A stretch of 64,000 nt of DNA from Streptomyces hayashii (lineage in GTDB: Bacteria > Actinomycetota > Actinomycetes > Streptomycetales > Streptomycetaceae). The stretch is taken from the NCBI RefSeq assembly GCF_024539815.1, contig NZ_JAHHIU010000078.1, forward strand, positions 62,001-126,000. Reading direction: 5' to 3'. The notes under the pieces are model-generated. The model saw only the letters and a program-made list of their open reading frames with translations. It was not told the DNA's origin and made no database searches. Below are positions 25,822-33,156 of the stretch, in pieces (position 1 is the first letter of the stretch; each line of letters begins with the position of its first letter). Position numbers and translations under genes: made by a program.

Positions 25822-25879
25822 GCTTCCGCAGCAAAGGCCCGTGGGGTAGAGAAAGAGCAGAGGCATTTGCTGCGGAAGC
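25822..25879. repeat. 14-bp perfect inverted repeat
   Basis: GCTTCCGCAGCAAA at 25822-25835 and TTTGCTGCGGAAGC at 25866-25879, separated by 30 bp, inside a non-coding stretch. Could be a cruciform, terminator or protein site of the candidate origin. Confidence 0.65.
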
Positions 25880-26224
25880 AGCCCCTGGAGGAAGACGACA
25901 ACGGCCCGATGACGCGGGAGCGGCTCGCTGTGCCCGATGGGCAGCTGGCTGCAGCAGCCGGGCCTCTCTTCTTCTGATGCGTCCACGAAGGACCACCCCG
26001 GGCTTGCCGCGCAGGCGCGAAAGGGAACACAGCCCGGGGCCGGAACGTGCGTCGACAAGGTAGTGCCGAACGCCCGCCTCGGACGCGGTGCATGAGGTGC
26101 TGGCACGCTGCCGCGGCAGCACCGGAGCAACGACCGGAGCGAGGTGAATCCACGTCGGTGCAGCCAGCACAACGCGACGGGGCGAGGCCGGCTGCGCCGC
26201 CGCAGCGAGCGGTGGAGCAGAGCG

Positions 26225-26808
26225 TTGTCCACAGCCGAAGCGACGGTGTCGCGAGAGGACGGATCCGCTGCGCGGCGAAGGCTGTGCCGCCGACGGCAGC
26301 GATGAACCGGGGCTGCGCCCCGTCAGGAGCAGACCCGTACCCCCCGCCTCGCTCGTGCCTCACGAGGACGGATCAGCATGGGGGTACGGCCGTATCACGG
26401 ACGGCAAAACAGCAGTACAGCCAGAAGGTGCAATGACCAGGCGAAACAGCCAGGCCCGTACCCCCGCTGCGCGGAAAAGGGGGAGGGGTACGGGTCAAGA
26501 GGGTACGGACCGTTTCCCCTGATGTTCCAGGCTTCCGCTAACGCTCCAGCCGTGGAACAGCGAGGACGACGGCAAGAAAGCAAAGGGCATAAGGGAACCT
26601 GATAACACGTGTCCTGCGGACCCTCGCTCCGCTCGGCCTCTCCGCTGCGCTCCGAGGACGTGTTAGTCGGCATAGCCGACGGGTTCCACCGCTCGCTTCG
26701 CTCGCCGGTCCGTCGGTCGCTGGCGCTCCCTCCGGCTATGCCCAGCGCTGCGCTTGAGAGAGGAAGCCCCACCACTGCCCCGCTGCAGTTGTCCACAGAT
26801 GTGGACAG
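26225..26808. other. Candidate replication origin with DnaA boxes and GTACCCC repeats
   Basis: TTGTCCACA, the preferred Streptomyces DnaA box, occurs at 26225-26233 and 26789-26797. The second is followed at once by an inverted box, TGTGGACAG, at 26800-26808. Between them lie five GTACCCC-type heptamers in both orientations (26337, 26382, 26458, 26486, 26502), including the pair CCCGTACCCC / GGGGTACGGG. No gene is supported from 25.6 to about 27.0 kb. The combination suggests an oriV, though a single pair of good boxes can occur by chance. Confidence 0.5.
26666..26680. repeat. Triloop hairpin GTCGGC-ATA-GCCGAC
   Basis: A 6-bp stem with an ATA loop, identical to one at 44152-44166 and similar in design to the GATCAGC family. 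Neighbouring short hairpins (for example GCTCGC-TTC-GCTCGC) make this a structured stretch. Confidence 0.6.
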
Positions 26809-27112
26809 CAGCAAAGGGTGCAGCAGTGGTGGATCGCCTGGCGCTGCGCGCCTGGCTCAGGTGAGAAGTGACGACCCGTGCGACGGCTCGCCACGCGATC
26901 CATCCGGGAGCAGATCACGCCATCGAGATCTTCCGGGTCGTCAGCCAGCAAAGCTGGCACGGGGCTGGGTCGAACATCGAGATCACACGGACCCACCGGG
27001 GTCCGCACTCGATGGTCGCCACCCGCACCCGAGTTCACGAAGAGGCGCCACCAGGACGCAGTCCCAGCCCGAAATCTCGCCCTACGACACCGGAGCCCGC
27101 CGCGAGCCGAAG

Positions 27113-27358
27113 TTGTGGCAACCGAACAGCGAAGCCGTCGCCGAGGTGATGCGCTCCGGCGAAGCCGGGGGCATCGGCAACGTCGACTTCACCAACGGCG
27201 AGAACGGCACGGTCGTCACCGTGCACGCCTCCCGCAGCGATGACCGGATGTACACCGTCCACCTCATGCCGATGTGTGATGACGATCAGATCCGCGTCGA
27301 GCTCCACCGGGAGAAGGATCTGGCCGTCATCGAACCCGGTACCAGCCGGCCGGTATGA
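27113..27358 (+). CDS. Hypothetical small protein, start uncertain
   Basis: The C-terminal ~70 residues (EVMRSGEAGGIGNVDFTNGENGTVVTVHASRSDDRMYTVHLMPM...) look like a real compact beta-rich domain. The frame is open far upstream without a good ATG. The TTG at 27113 is listed, with GTG 27146 or ATG 27149 as alternatives. No family recognised. A hairpin CCACAGCT/AGCTGTGG lies just after its stop. Confidence 0.45.
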   Translation: MWQPNSEAVAEVMRSGEAGGIGNVDFTNGENGTVVTVHASRSDDRMYTVHLMPMCDDDQIRVELHREKDLAVIEPGTSRPV

Positions 27359-27398
27359 GCCAGCGACATGCAGGCCGCCGCCTGTCCAGACATCGTGG

Positions 27399-27423
27399 CC
27401 ACAGCTCTCGACTCCAGCTGTGG
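27399..27423. promoter_or_regulatory. Inverted repeat before the SLOG gene
   Basis: CCACAGCT-CTCGACTCC-AGCTGTGG, an 8-bp perfect stem starting about 40 bp after one gene and ending about 35 bp before the next start. Could terminate the first transcript or serve as an operator for the second. Confidence 0.5.
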
Positions 27424-27455
27424 AGACCGCCGAGTCACAAGGAGGGGAGACTCGA

Positions 27456-27950
27456 ATGATTGCTGAAATGATTCCAGAATCGTTCTCGCACGTTGTCCTC
27501 GTCACCGGTTCCCGCAGCTGGAACGACGAGAAGAGCATGCGTGAGACGTTCAACGACGCCTGGCGCGACTGGGGTCCCAAGAACGTCACCCGGCCGGTAC
27601 TCATCTCGGGGCATTGCGCCGAGGGTGCCGACGCCATGGCCGAGCGCCTGTGGCGGGCCGCCGGCTTCGGGATCCGCACTTTCCCCGCCGCCTGGTCGGC
27701 TCATGGGAAGCGGGCCGGCTTGCAGCGCAACCAGGAGATGGTCGACGCCGCCCAGGTCTTCCGCGGTGCCGGGGCTCAGGTGTTGTGCACGGCCTTCCTT
27801 GACCTCTGCCGGAAGCCCGGATGCCCGCAGCGAGGCCGGGAGCAGCTCATGCCGCATACGCCGGGGCACTTCTCGCACGGCGCCATCCATTGCAGGGCTC
27901 GCGCGCGAGCTGCGGGGATCATGACGACCAACGTGATCCATCCGTTCTGA
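27456..27950 (+). CDS. SLOG-domain (YspA/cpYpsA-like) nucleotide-binding protein
   Basis: 164 residues from an ATG preceded by GGAGGGG. The Rossmann-like SLOG signature is clear: VVLVTGSRSWNDEKS at the N-terminus, PVLISGHCAEGADAMAERLWR in the middle, then TFPAAWSAHGKRAGLQRNQEMVD. These proteins are predicted to bind nucleotides or NAD-derived ligands and are common on phages and plasmids; cellular role unknown. The usual GG in the second motif reads GH here. A bidirectional terminator follows. Confidence 0.8.
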   Translation: MIAEMIPESFSHVVLVTGSRSWNDEKSMRETFNDAWRDWGPKNVTRPVLISGHCAEGADAMAERLWRAAGFGIRTFPAAWSAHGKRAGLQRNQEMVDAAQVFRGAGAQVLCTAFLDLCRKPGCPQRGREQLMPHTPGHFSHGAIHCRARARAAGIMTTNVIHPF

Positions 27951-27958
27951 GGACACGC

Positions 27959-27990
27959 GAAGGGCCCTGCAGCACACTGCAGGGCCCTTC
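27959..27990. terminator. Bidirectional terminator between SLOG gene and lsr2
   Basis: Perfect 14-bp stem GAAGGGCCCTGCAG / CTGCAGGGCCCTTC with a CACA loop, placed between convergent genes. Confidence 0.85.
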
Positions 27991-28038
27991 AGGGACGAAT
28001 GGGAAAAGTTGGCCGGGAGGCGAACACCAGGCTCAGCG

Positions 28039-28377
28039 CTACTTGCTCCGATCGATGCCGTGCGCCTCGTCGTAGGCCTTCATGACCTTCTTCGGGATGC
28101 GCCCCCGCTCCGCGAACTCGTAGCCCTCCTTCTTGGCCCACTCACGGATCTTGTCGCGCTCCTCGGCAGTCGTCTCGGGTACGACTCGCTTCTTGACTGG
28201 CGCCGCCTTCCCAGCTTTCCGGCCGACCTTCAGGTATGGCTTCAGCGCCTCCTCAAGCTTCTTCTGTTCCTCAGCTGTGAGGTCGACTTCGTACCAGGTG
28301 TCACCCAGGCCGAAGGTCGCCGTAGCCGCATCCGGCTTACCACTGAGATCTGACTCGACAATGCTTCGAATGGCCAT
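28039..28377 (-). CDS. lsr2: Lsr2-family nucleoid-associated silencer
   Basis: 112 residues, the normal Lsr2 length. The N-terminal dimerisation domain is recognisable (GLGDTWYEVDLTAEEQKKLEEALKPYL). A basic linker (RKAGKAAPVKKR) follows. The C-terminal DNA-binding domain (DKIREWAKKEGYEFAERGRIPKKVMKAYDEAH) has the RGR core that inserts into the minor groove of AT-rich DNA. Lsr2 is the actinobacterial functional analogue of H-NS. Plasmid copies can silence the element or modulate host silencing. It is divergent from the RecJ-like gene, and the ~200 bp between them is AT-rich for this window, so autoregulation is likely. Confidence 0.9.
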   Translation of the reverse strand: MAIRSIVESDLSGKPDAATATFGLGDTWYEVDLTAEEQKKLEEALKPYLKVGRKAGKAAPVKKRVVPETTAEERDKIREWAKKEGYEFAERGRIPKKVMKAYDEAHGIDRSK

Positions 28378-28474
28378 ACCGGCGAGAGTAGCTGATGCGC
28401 AAGGACCTTGGAAAGTCTGTCGCAGCCATTCGAGATAAGAGTGTCATTCGGAGCCCAAATGGGACTCGAAGGCA

Positions 28475-28521
28475 CTGCTAAATTAGCAGAAAAGGTGAAT
28501 GCAACTGCTAAAATCACAGCA
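28475..28521. promoter_or_regulatory. Palindromic operator in the AT-rich lsr2-recJ intergenic region
   Basis: CTGCTAAATTAGCAG at 28475-28489 is a perfect palindrome around a central base. A second, half-matching copy, CTGCTAAAATCACAGCA, starts at 28505. Both lie about 65-110 bp upstream of the RecJ-like gene in an unusually AT-rich patch. Confidence 0.6.
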
Positions 28522-28583
28522 ATGCGAGGGGTGTCACGTACCCCGTTCTCCACCGACCAACAACCTTGATGAGAGGTCCCACC

Positions 28584-30437
28584 ATGTCCACGCTCCATAC
28601 CGTCGACGACCATGCGCTCACCGACGAGGACACCGACCTCTTCGAGCTGCTGTGCCAGCGCAGGGGGTGGTCGGATCAGTACCTGAAGGAGATCGAGTCC
28701 ACCGAGCACGACGAGCTCCTGGGCCTGGCCGAGATGGTCGAGGCCCTTCATGACGCCCGGACCACGGGTAAGAAGATCACCATCGCCCCCGACTTCGACA
28801 TGGACGGCATCTCCTCCGGCGTCCTCGGCTACGCCGGCCTGTCCGAGCTCGGCTTCGACGTCGAGCTGCACCTGCCCGACTACCGCCGCGGTCACGAGCT
28901 CGCGCCCGAGGACATCGCCGAGATCCACGCGAAGTGGCCCGACACCCGGGTCCTGCTCACCTGCGACGGGGGAGTGAACTCCCACCGCGGTATCGCCGCC
29001 GCGCGTGCCCTGGGCTGGACGACGCTGGTGACCGATCACCACGAGGAGCTCGCGCCGGGCTCGACCGCGGACATCACCGTCGACCCGTGCCGGATCGACG
29101 AGACCTACGCCCACACCGGGATCTGCGGTGCCCACGTGCTCTACCAGGTGATCGAGGCCTACACCCGCGTGCACCGGCCCGAGAAGCTCTGGGAGATCCA
29201 CCTGCTGCGCCTGTTCGCCGGCCTGGGCACCGTCTCCGACGTCATGCCCGTGCTGTACGAGAACCGTCAGCTGGTGCGTGATGCGATCTCGATCGCCCGT
29301 CTGCTGCGCGTCGTCGCGCCGAAGACGATCCCCAATCCCTGGGGTGGGTTCGACGCTGACCCGGATGCCATCGACGTCGAGCAGTCGATCCTGATGCAGC
29401 TGCTGCGCACCGAGCCACATCATCCGGTCTTCCTCCGGGCCTTCGAGGGCTTCGCGATCGTGCTCAAGGCCTTCGCGCAGATCGGCAAGATCCGAGACGT
29501 CGACGACCTCGACGAGGGCTTCTTCGGCTTCTACCTCGCCCCGGCGATGAACAGCCCGCGCCGCACGGGGGCCTCGCTTGAGCCGTGCTTCGCGGTGTTC
29601 ACGGCCGCCGGTGCTGACGTCAAGCTCAAGGTCGCCCACCAGGTGATCGAGAGCAACGATCTGCGCAAGCAGCTGGTCATCGAGCACATGGAAGAACTCA
29701 CCACCGGGGACCAGCCGTTGGCCCCGTGGGTGTACTTCTCGGACGCTTACCCGGGCATGTACGGGCTGCTGGCCAACCGGATGATGGAGCTCAACGGCCA
29801 CCCGGTCGTCGTCGTCAACCGGCCCGCCGGCCCCGACGATTTCGTCAGCGGCTCCGGTCGCGCGCCGGGGTGGTTCGACATCATCACCAGCCTGGAGCCG
29901 CACGACGGTCTCAGCGCCATCGGGCACCAGCAGGCCTGCGGCGTCCGCATCGCGAAGGCCGAGAAGCTCGGTGACCTCGTCGCCGTGCTGCAGGAGGCCA
30001 CCCAGGTCGCCCTGCTCGCCGTCAGCACCGACGGACCGAGCGGTGATCTGGTACTCGGCCCGGACGCCGACTGCGACGCCAGCCTCGAGGATCTGCAGCC
30101 GCTGTTCGAGCTGGTGCGCCGGACCGAGGGGCTCAAGCCCTTCGGGCACGGCTTCACCGCTCCTGTCGTCGAGATCGCGATCGAGCCCCTGGGGCTGCGC
30201 GTGGACCGGATCGGATCCGAATCGCAGCACCTGCGGCTGGTCACCCGGTCCGGCCTGTCCTGCCTGTGGTGGAACGTCGCCGAGGAGAAGTTCGACGTGC
30301 TCCGGGGCTTCGTGCAGCGCGCCAGCCGCACCGAGCTCGGGACGCTGCGCTTCACGGCGACGCTGCAGCTGAACACCTTCCGCGGCGACACCCGCGTGCA
30401 GGCCGTCATCAACGAACAGATCACCACGGCTGCTTGA
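28584..30437 (+). CDS. RecJ-like DHH single-strand exonuclease
   Basis: 617 residues, start chosen at the ATG after GAGAGG. DHH-superfamily metal motifs are present: D70-F-D-M-D-G (motif I), LLTCDGGVN (motif II), TDHHEE with H152-H153 (motif III) and LGTVSDVMP (motif IV). The C-terminal half contains the DHHA1-like glycine-rich SGSGRAPG and GHQQACGVRI. RecJ digests single-stranded DNA 5' to 3' in repair and recombination. On this element it may process flaps or replication intermediates made by the family B polymerase. Length is close to bacterial RecJ. The gene is followed by a CPBP protease gene 20 bp downstream. Confidence 0.87.
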   Translation: MSTLHTVDDHALTDEDTDLFELLCQRRGWSDQYLKEIESTEHDELLGLAEMVEALHDARTTGKKITIAPDFDMDGISSGVLGYAGLSELGFDVELHLPDYRRGHELAPEDIAEIHAKWPDTRVLLTCDGGVNSHRGIAAARALGWTTLVTDHHEELAPGSTADITVDPCRIDETYAHTGICGAHVLYQVIEAYTRVHRPEKLWEIHLLRLFAGLGTVSDVMPVLYENRQLVRDAISIARLLRVVAPKTIPNPWGGFDADPDAIDVEQSILMQLLRTEPHHPVFLRAFEGFAIVLKAFAQIGKIRDVDDLDEGFFGFYLAPAMNSPRRTGASLEPCFAVFTAAGADVKLKVAHQVIESNDLRKQLVIEHMEELTTGDQPLAPWVYFSDAYPGMYGLLANRMMELNGHPVVVVNRPAGPDDFVSGSGRAPGWFDIITSLEPHDGLSAIGHQQACGVRIAKAEKLGDLVAVLQEATQVALLAVSTDGPSGDLVLGPDADCDASLEDLQPLFELVRRTEGLKPFGHGFTAPVVEIAIEPLGLRVDRIGSESQHLRLVTRSGLSCLWWNVAEEKFDVLRGFVQRASRTELGTLRFTATLQLNTFRGDTRVQAVINEQITTAA

Positions 30438-30457
30438 GCCCCGTAGAGGAGGAGACC

Positions 30458-31261
30458 TTGACGACTTCACCGATCGCCTCGCGTCTGATCGGCATCGGGT
30501 GGTGCGTCCTCGTGCCGTTCGTCGCCGTCGCGGTCTACCTCGTCCTCGGCACCGTCGCAGTCCTCCTCATCGGAGAGCCGATCGTTGCGACCGCCGTCCC
30601 GGGCACGCTTGTTGTCGTCCTGGTCGGTTCGGTGAGGATCCAGCGGCCTCGGTGGCTCGCGCATGCGTCGGCCCCGCGGCCGAGGCCGGAGATCCCACGC
30701 TTCGGGTGGCCCGTCCTCGGCTGCGCGGTCCTGGCCTTCCTCGCCGGCCAGTCGCTGGCCTTGTGGATCTACGTCACGGCCGGGTCCGCCGGCTTCGACG
30801 CGTCGAACCAGACGAGGCACGCGGCCGGGGCTGTGGCAACTCTTCTGCTCACCCTGGTCGCGGCTCCCGCGGGGGAGGAGGCCCTGTTCCGAGGGCTGAT
30901 CTACCCGTTGCTGCGCAAGCGGGTGGGTATCCTCGCCTCCACGCTGGTCACCGCCGTGGTGTTCGGCCTGCTGCACGGCAACGCCGTGCAGTTCGCCTCG
31001 ACCCTGCCACTGGCGGTGCTCCTGGCCCTGGTCTACGAACGCACACGCGTGCTGTGGCCCTGCGTGCTCCTGCACCTGGGCTTCAACCTCGCTGCCGCCC
31101 TTGTCCCGGCACAGGCGCTCGGCGCTCTGGCGAACCCCGTCTCTGCGGTGTTCCTGTGCCTGGCCTTCGCTGGTTGTGCCTTGGGGCTCTACCGGCGGGT
31201 CGCCGGCGGGACTGCGACTGGCGCAGTCCGGGGCGCGGGAGGCGAGTCCGCTATGCAGTGA
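30458..31261 (+). CDS. CPBP-family intramembrane metalloprotease
   Basis: 267 residues starting at TTG 30458, with GGAGGAG 5-10 bases upstream. Multiple transmembrane helices span the protein. The three family motifs are intact: EExxxR in AGEEALFRG, FxxxH in VVFGLLHG, and HxxxN in LHLGFN. CPBP (Abi/CAAX-protease-like) proteins are membrane proteases tied to bacteriocin immunity and maturation, with possible roles in plasmid maintenance. Coupled closely to the RecJ-like gene (20 bp gap), although a functional link is not obvious. Confidence 0.88.
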   Translation: MTTSPIASRLIGIGWCVLVPFVAVAVYLVLGTVAVLLIGEPIVATAVPGTLVVVLVGSVRIQRPRWLAHASAPRPRPEIPRFGWPVLGCAVLAFLAGQSLALWIYVTAGSAGFDASNQTRHAAGAVATLLLTLVAAPAGEEALFRGLIYPLLRKRVGILASTLVTAVVFGLLHGNAVQFASTLPLAVLLALVYERTRVLWPCVLLHLGFNLAAALVPAQALGALANPVSAVFLCLAFAGCALGLYRRVAGGTATGAVRGAGGESAMQ

Positions 31262-31292
31262 GCGGGGTACTCAGCCTCTTCTGAAACACGAT

Positions 31293-31381
31293 GGTGCCCT
31301 CCGTGCGGGACCTGGCGGCCTTTCAGCCGCCGGTCCTTCGTGCGGAGGGCATGCTCGTGGTGACCGGGGTGATCCGGTCAC
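31293..31381 (+). terminator. Two hairpins after the CPBP gene
   Basis: A long stem GCCCTCCGTGC ... GTGCGGAGGGC encloses GGCGGC-CTTTCA-GCCGCC (about 31293-31350). It is followed by GTGACCGG-GGTGAT-CCGGTCAC at 31360-31381. The first is a likely terminator; the second may be part of the next promoter region. Confidence 0.7.
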
Positions 31382-31389
31382 CGGGGGGG

Positions 31390-31413
31390 TGACTGAAAGT
31401 ATCTATTCAGTCA
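31390..31413. promoter_or_regulatory. Operator-like inverted repeat
   Basis: TGACTGAA-AGTATCTA-TTCAGTCA, an 8-bp perfect dyad about 30 bp before the start of the next gene and overlapping where a promoter would lie. Confidence 0.6.
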
Positions 31414-31442
31414 TACTCATCAGGAGAGGAGAGGATCTCGTC

Positions 31443-31835
31443 ATGGCTATCGTCAGCACCTGTACGTACGACTCACGAGGAAAGCTCGTCCGTCCCGACG
31501 CGCTCGACATCAGCCGTGCGAAGATCCGTCTGGACCTCGACACTGGTGAGAAGCCCACCTTCGAGCATGGTCACACACATGTCTTCGTCGTCTCCGACAT
31601 GGGCGTCACGGCCGAACAGGCCCGTGAGCGCGTGAACTCGAGGCTGCGCCGGTTCTTCGATCGCGCTGAGGCCGTTCGCGGCTTCCGCAAGATCACGATG
31701 GAGAAGAGCCAGAGCAAGAACCGGCTCAACCTCAACACCACGATTTCCTACGAGATCCTCTACGTCGTCGAAGCAGACGAGCGATCCCGTAGCCGCAGTC
31801 CCGAGTCCTCCAATGCGGGATACCAGCGAGGCTGA
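31443..31835 (+). CDS. Hypothetical 130-aa protein
   Basis: 130 residues, MAIVSTCTYDSRGKLVRPDALD..., with AGGAGAGGAGAGG 10-20 bases upstream. Basic, no membrane segment; a central helix (TAEQARERVNSRLRRFFDRAEAV) and a serine/arginine-rich tail. No known family. Isolated transcription unit with an operator-like dyad in front and a strong terminator behind. Confidence 0.65.
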   Translation: MAIVSTCTYDSRGKLVRPDALDISRAKIRLDLDTGEKPTFEHGHTHVFVVSDMGVTAEQARERVNSRLRRFFDRAEAVRGFRKITMEKSQSKNRLNLNTTISYEILYVVEADERSRSRSPESSNAGYQRG

Positions 31836-31895
31836 AGGCTGGTCACCCCTGGGAGATTCGCGCTATCCACGCCTCGCACTCATCAGCACATGCAA

Positions 31896-31946
31896 AGAGG
31901 CCGGAGAGCTCCCTTCCCACGGGGATGCTCTCCGGCCTCTCTGTTT
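31896..31946 (+). terminator. Strong intrinsic terminator
   Basis: AGAGGCCGGAGAGC / GCTCTCCGGCCTCT, a perfect 14-bp stem with a 17-base loop, followed by CTGTTTCC. Confidence 0.88.
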
Positions 31947-32254
31947 CCACGTTCCAGTGCAACATTGATCACCTGGCGTCAACGATAGCAGCTGTCGTGT
32001 ATCAGTCGCAATGAGCAGCGAATGCCAGTCAAATGCTCCCTCGCTTCCAGTGGGGCCTCATGGATGAACGGCTCGGACAGAGTTCTGACTCGCGCTCGGA
32101 GGACGCGTAAGGAGCCTTCTGCGAGCCTCAGGACGCCGAGGATGTCCAGTCCCGCTGAGGCTCGGCCGCGCCGCCTGGGAGCCGCACGGCGGCTCGGCGT
32201 GGAAGTCCGCCTCGACTTGGTCGCCAGGGGGCTGGGCGCATCGAGCTGCCAGCT

Positions 32255-32686
32255 GTACCACGAGACGTGGTACACACCCGAAAGCAGCGTCTGACCTGCG
32301 AAAACACCTGGACCGTAAGGCTCTTTCCCGCATCGGGTGTACCACATAGGAGCGCCGACGTGGTACGACGTTTTACCTGGTCGCCCAGCATTTCCCGTCG
32401 ATGTACCACGAGTACCACGCTTTTTTGACCGTTTACATAGGGGACGCGTTCGGGAGCGGTCCAGGCGGCTCCAGCCCCAGCTCGCCAGTCTGCTCTCTTA
32501 TCCCCCCTGCGCGTGTATCTAGTCTCTATTTCCTGGTACAAGTGGTACGGGGGGTATATAAACACCGCCTGACCTGGGCAAACACCTGTACCACGTAGAA
32601 AGTGCCACGTGGTACACCTTGCTCTTGAACTCCCGGAATTCTCGCTCTGACCTGGGGGAACAGGTGTACCACGTCAAGTGGTACAC
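32255..32686. repeat. GTACCAC iteron array, candidate origin or operator cluster
   Basis: The heptamer GTACCAC or its complement GTGGTAC occurs about 11 times. Inverted pairs lie at 32255/32266, 32339/32360, 32588/32609 and 32666/32678 (the last a perfect GTGTACCAC-GTCAA-GTGGTACAC). Direct pairs lie at 32403/32412 and 32535/32542. Three longer direct repeats begin TGACCTG(C/G)G and continue AACACCTG or AACAGGTG (about 32291, 32570, 32648). The 1.2 kb from 31947 to 33156 contains no supported gene, and the array ends ~470 bp before the SF3 helicase gene. Confidence 0.75.
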
Positions 32687-33156
32687 GCTCGTTTACCCCT
32701 AGAGGGTGTGCGGGCGTGCGGCGCTCGGGATCCTCCTGGAGAGCGTCCGGTCGATGCTCTGGTGGCAGCTGGCTCGACCGGTCAGAAGAACTCCTCCGAA
32801 CCTCGACCGCGGGCCGGGCGGCTCACGCCGCCCGCGGGTGCGTGGTCGAGTACGAGAAGCCAGCGACTCCGTGTGCCCGACGAGTCGCTGGTTCTCATGT
32901 CCCACCCAGGCTCGCGACGCGTGTGGCGTGGCCGTGGCGGTCACGCGCTCTCTCCAGTCCCTGTCGGTGGCCCTTTGGGCCTCCATTAGTCACCATTCGT
33001 GACATCAGTCGACTCTCTTGTTGGATGGTGGCTCAATCGTTGAAAAAGGGCACTCGGATGACGTAGGGTCAAGATCACGTTTCGTTCGATTACGAGTCCA
33101 ATCGGCTTCCCACTCATCGCCGGCAGGAACTCGATCATGATCGAGAAAGCAGCAAC

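Noticed and set aside
25341..26363. Several overlapping 130-240-codon frames in the candidate origin region
   Set aside because: They lie on both strands with similar length, have no ribosome sites and encode Arg/Ser/Pro-rich low-complexity sequence. No frame has the expected third-position bias.
28242..30470. A 742-codon minus-strand frame opposite the RecJ-like gene
   Set aside because: It is a mirror of a high-GC coding sequence: no domain, and the plus strand carries complete DHH motifs.
32016..32700. CRISPR array at the GTACCAC repeats
   Set aside because: The repeats are 7-9 bp, in both orientations with uneven spacing, and no cas gene is present; they fit iterons or operators instead.
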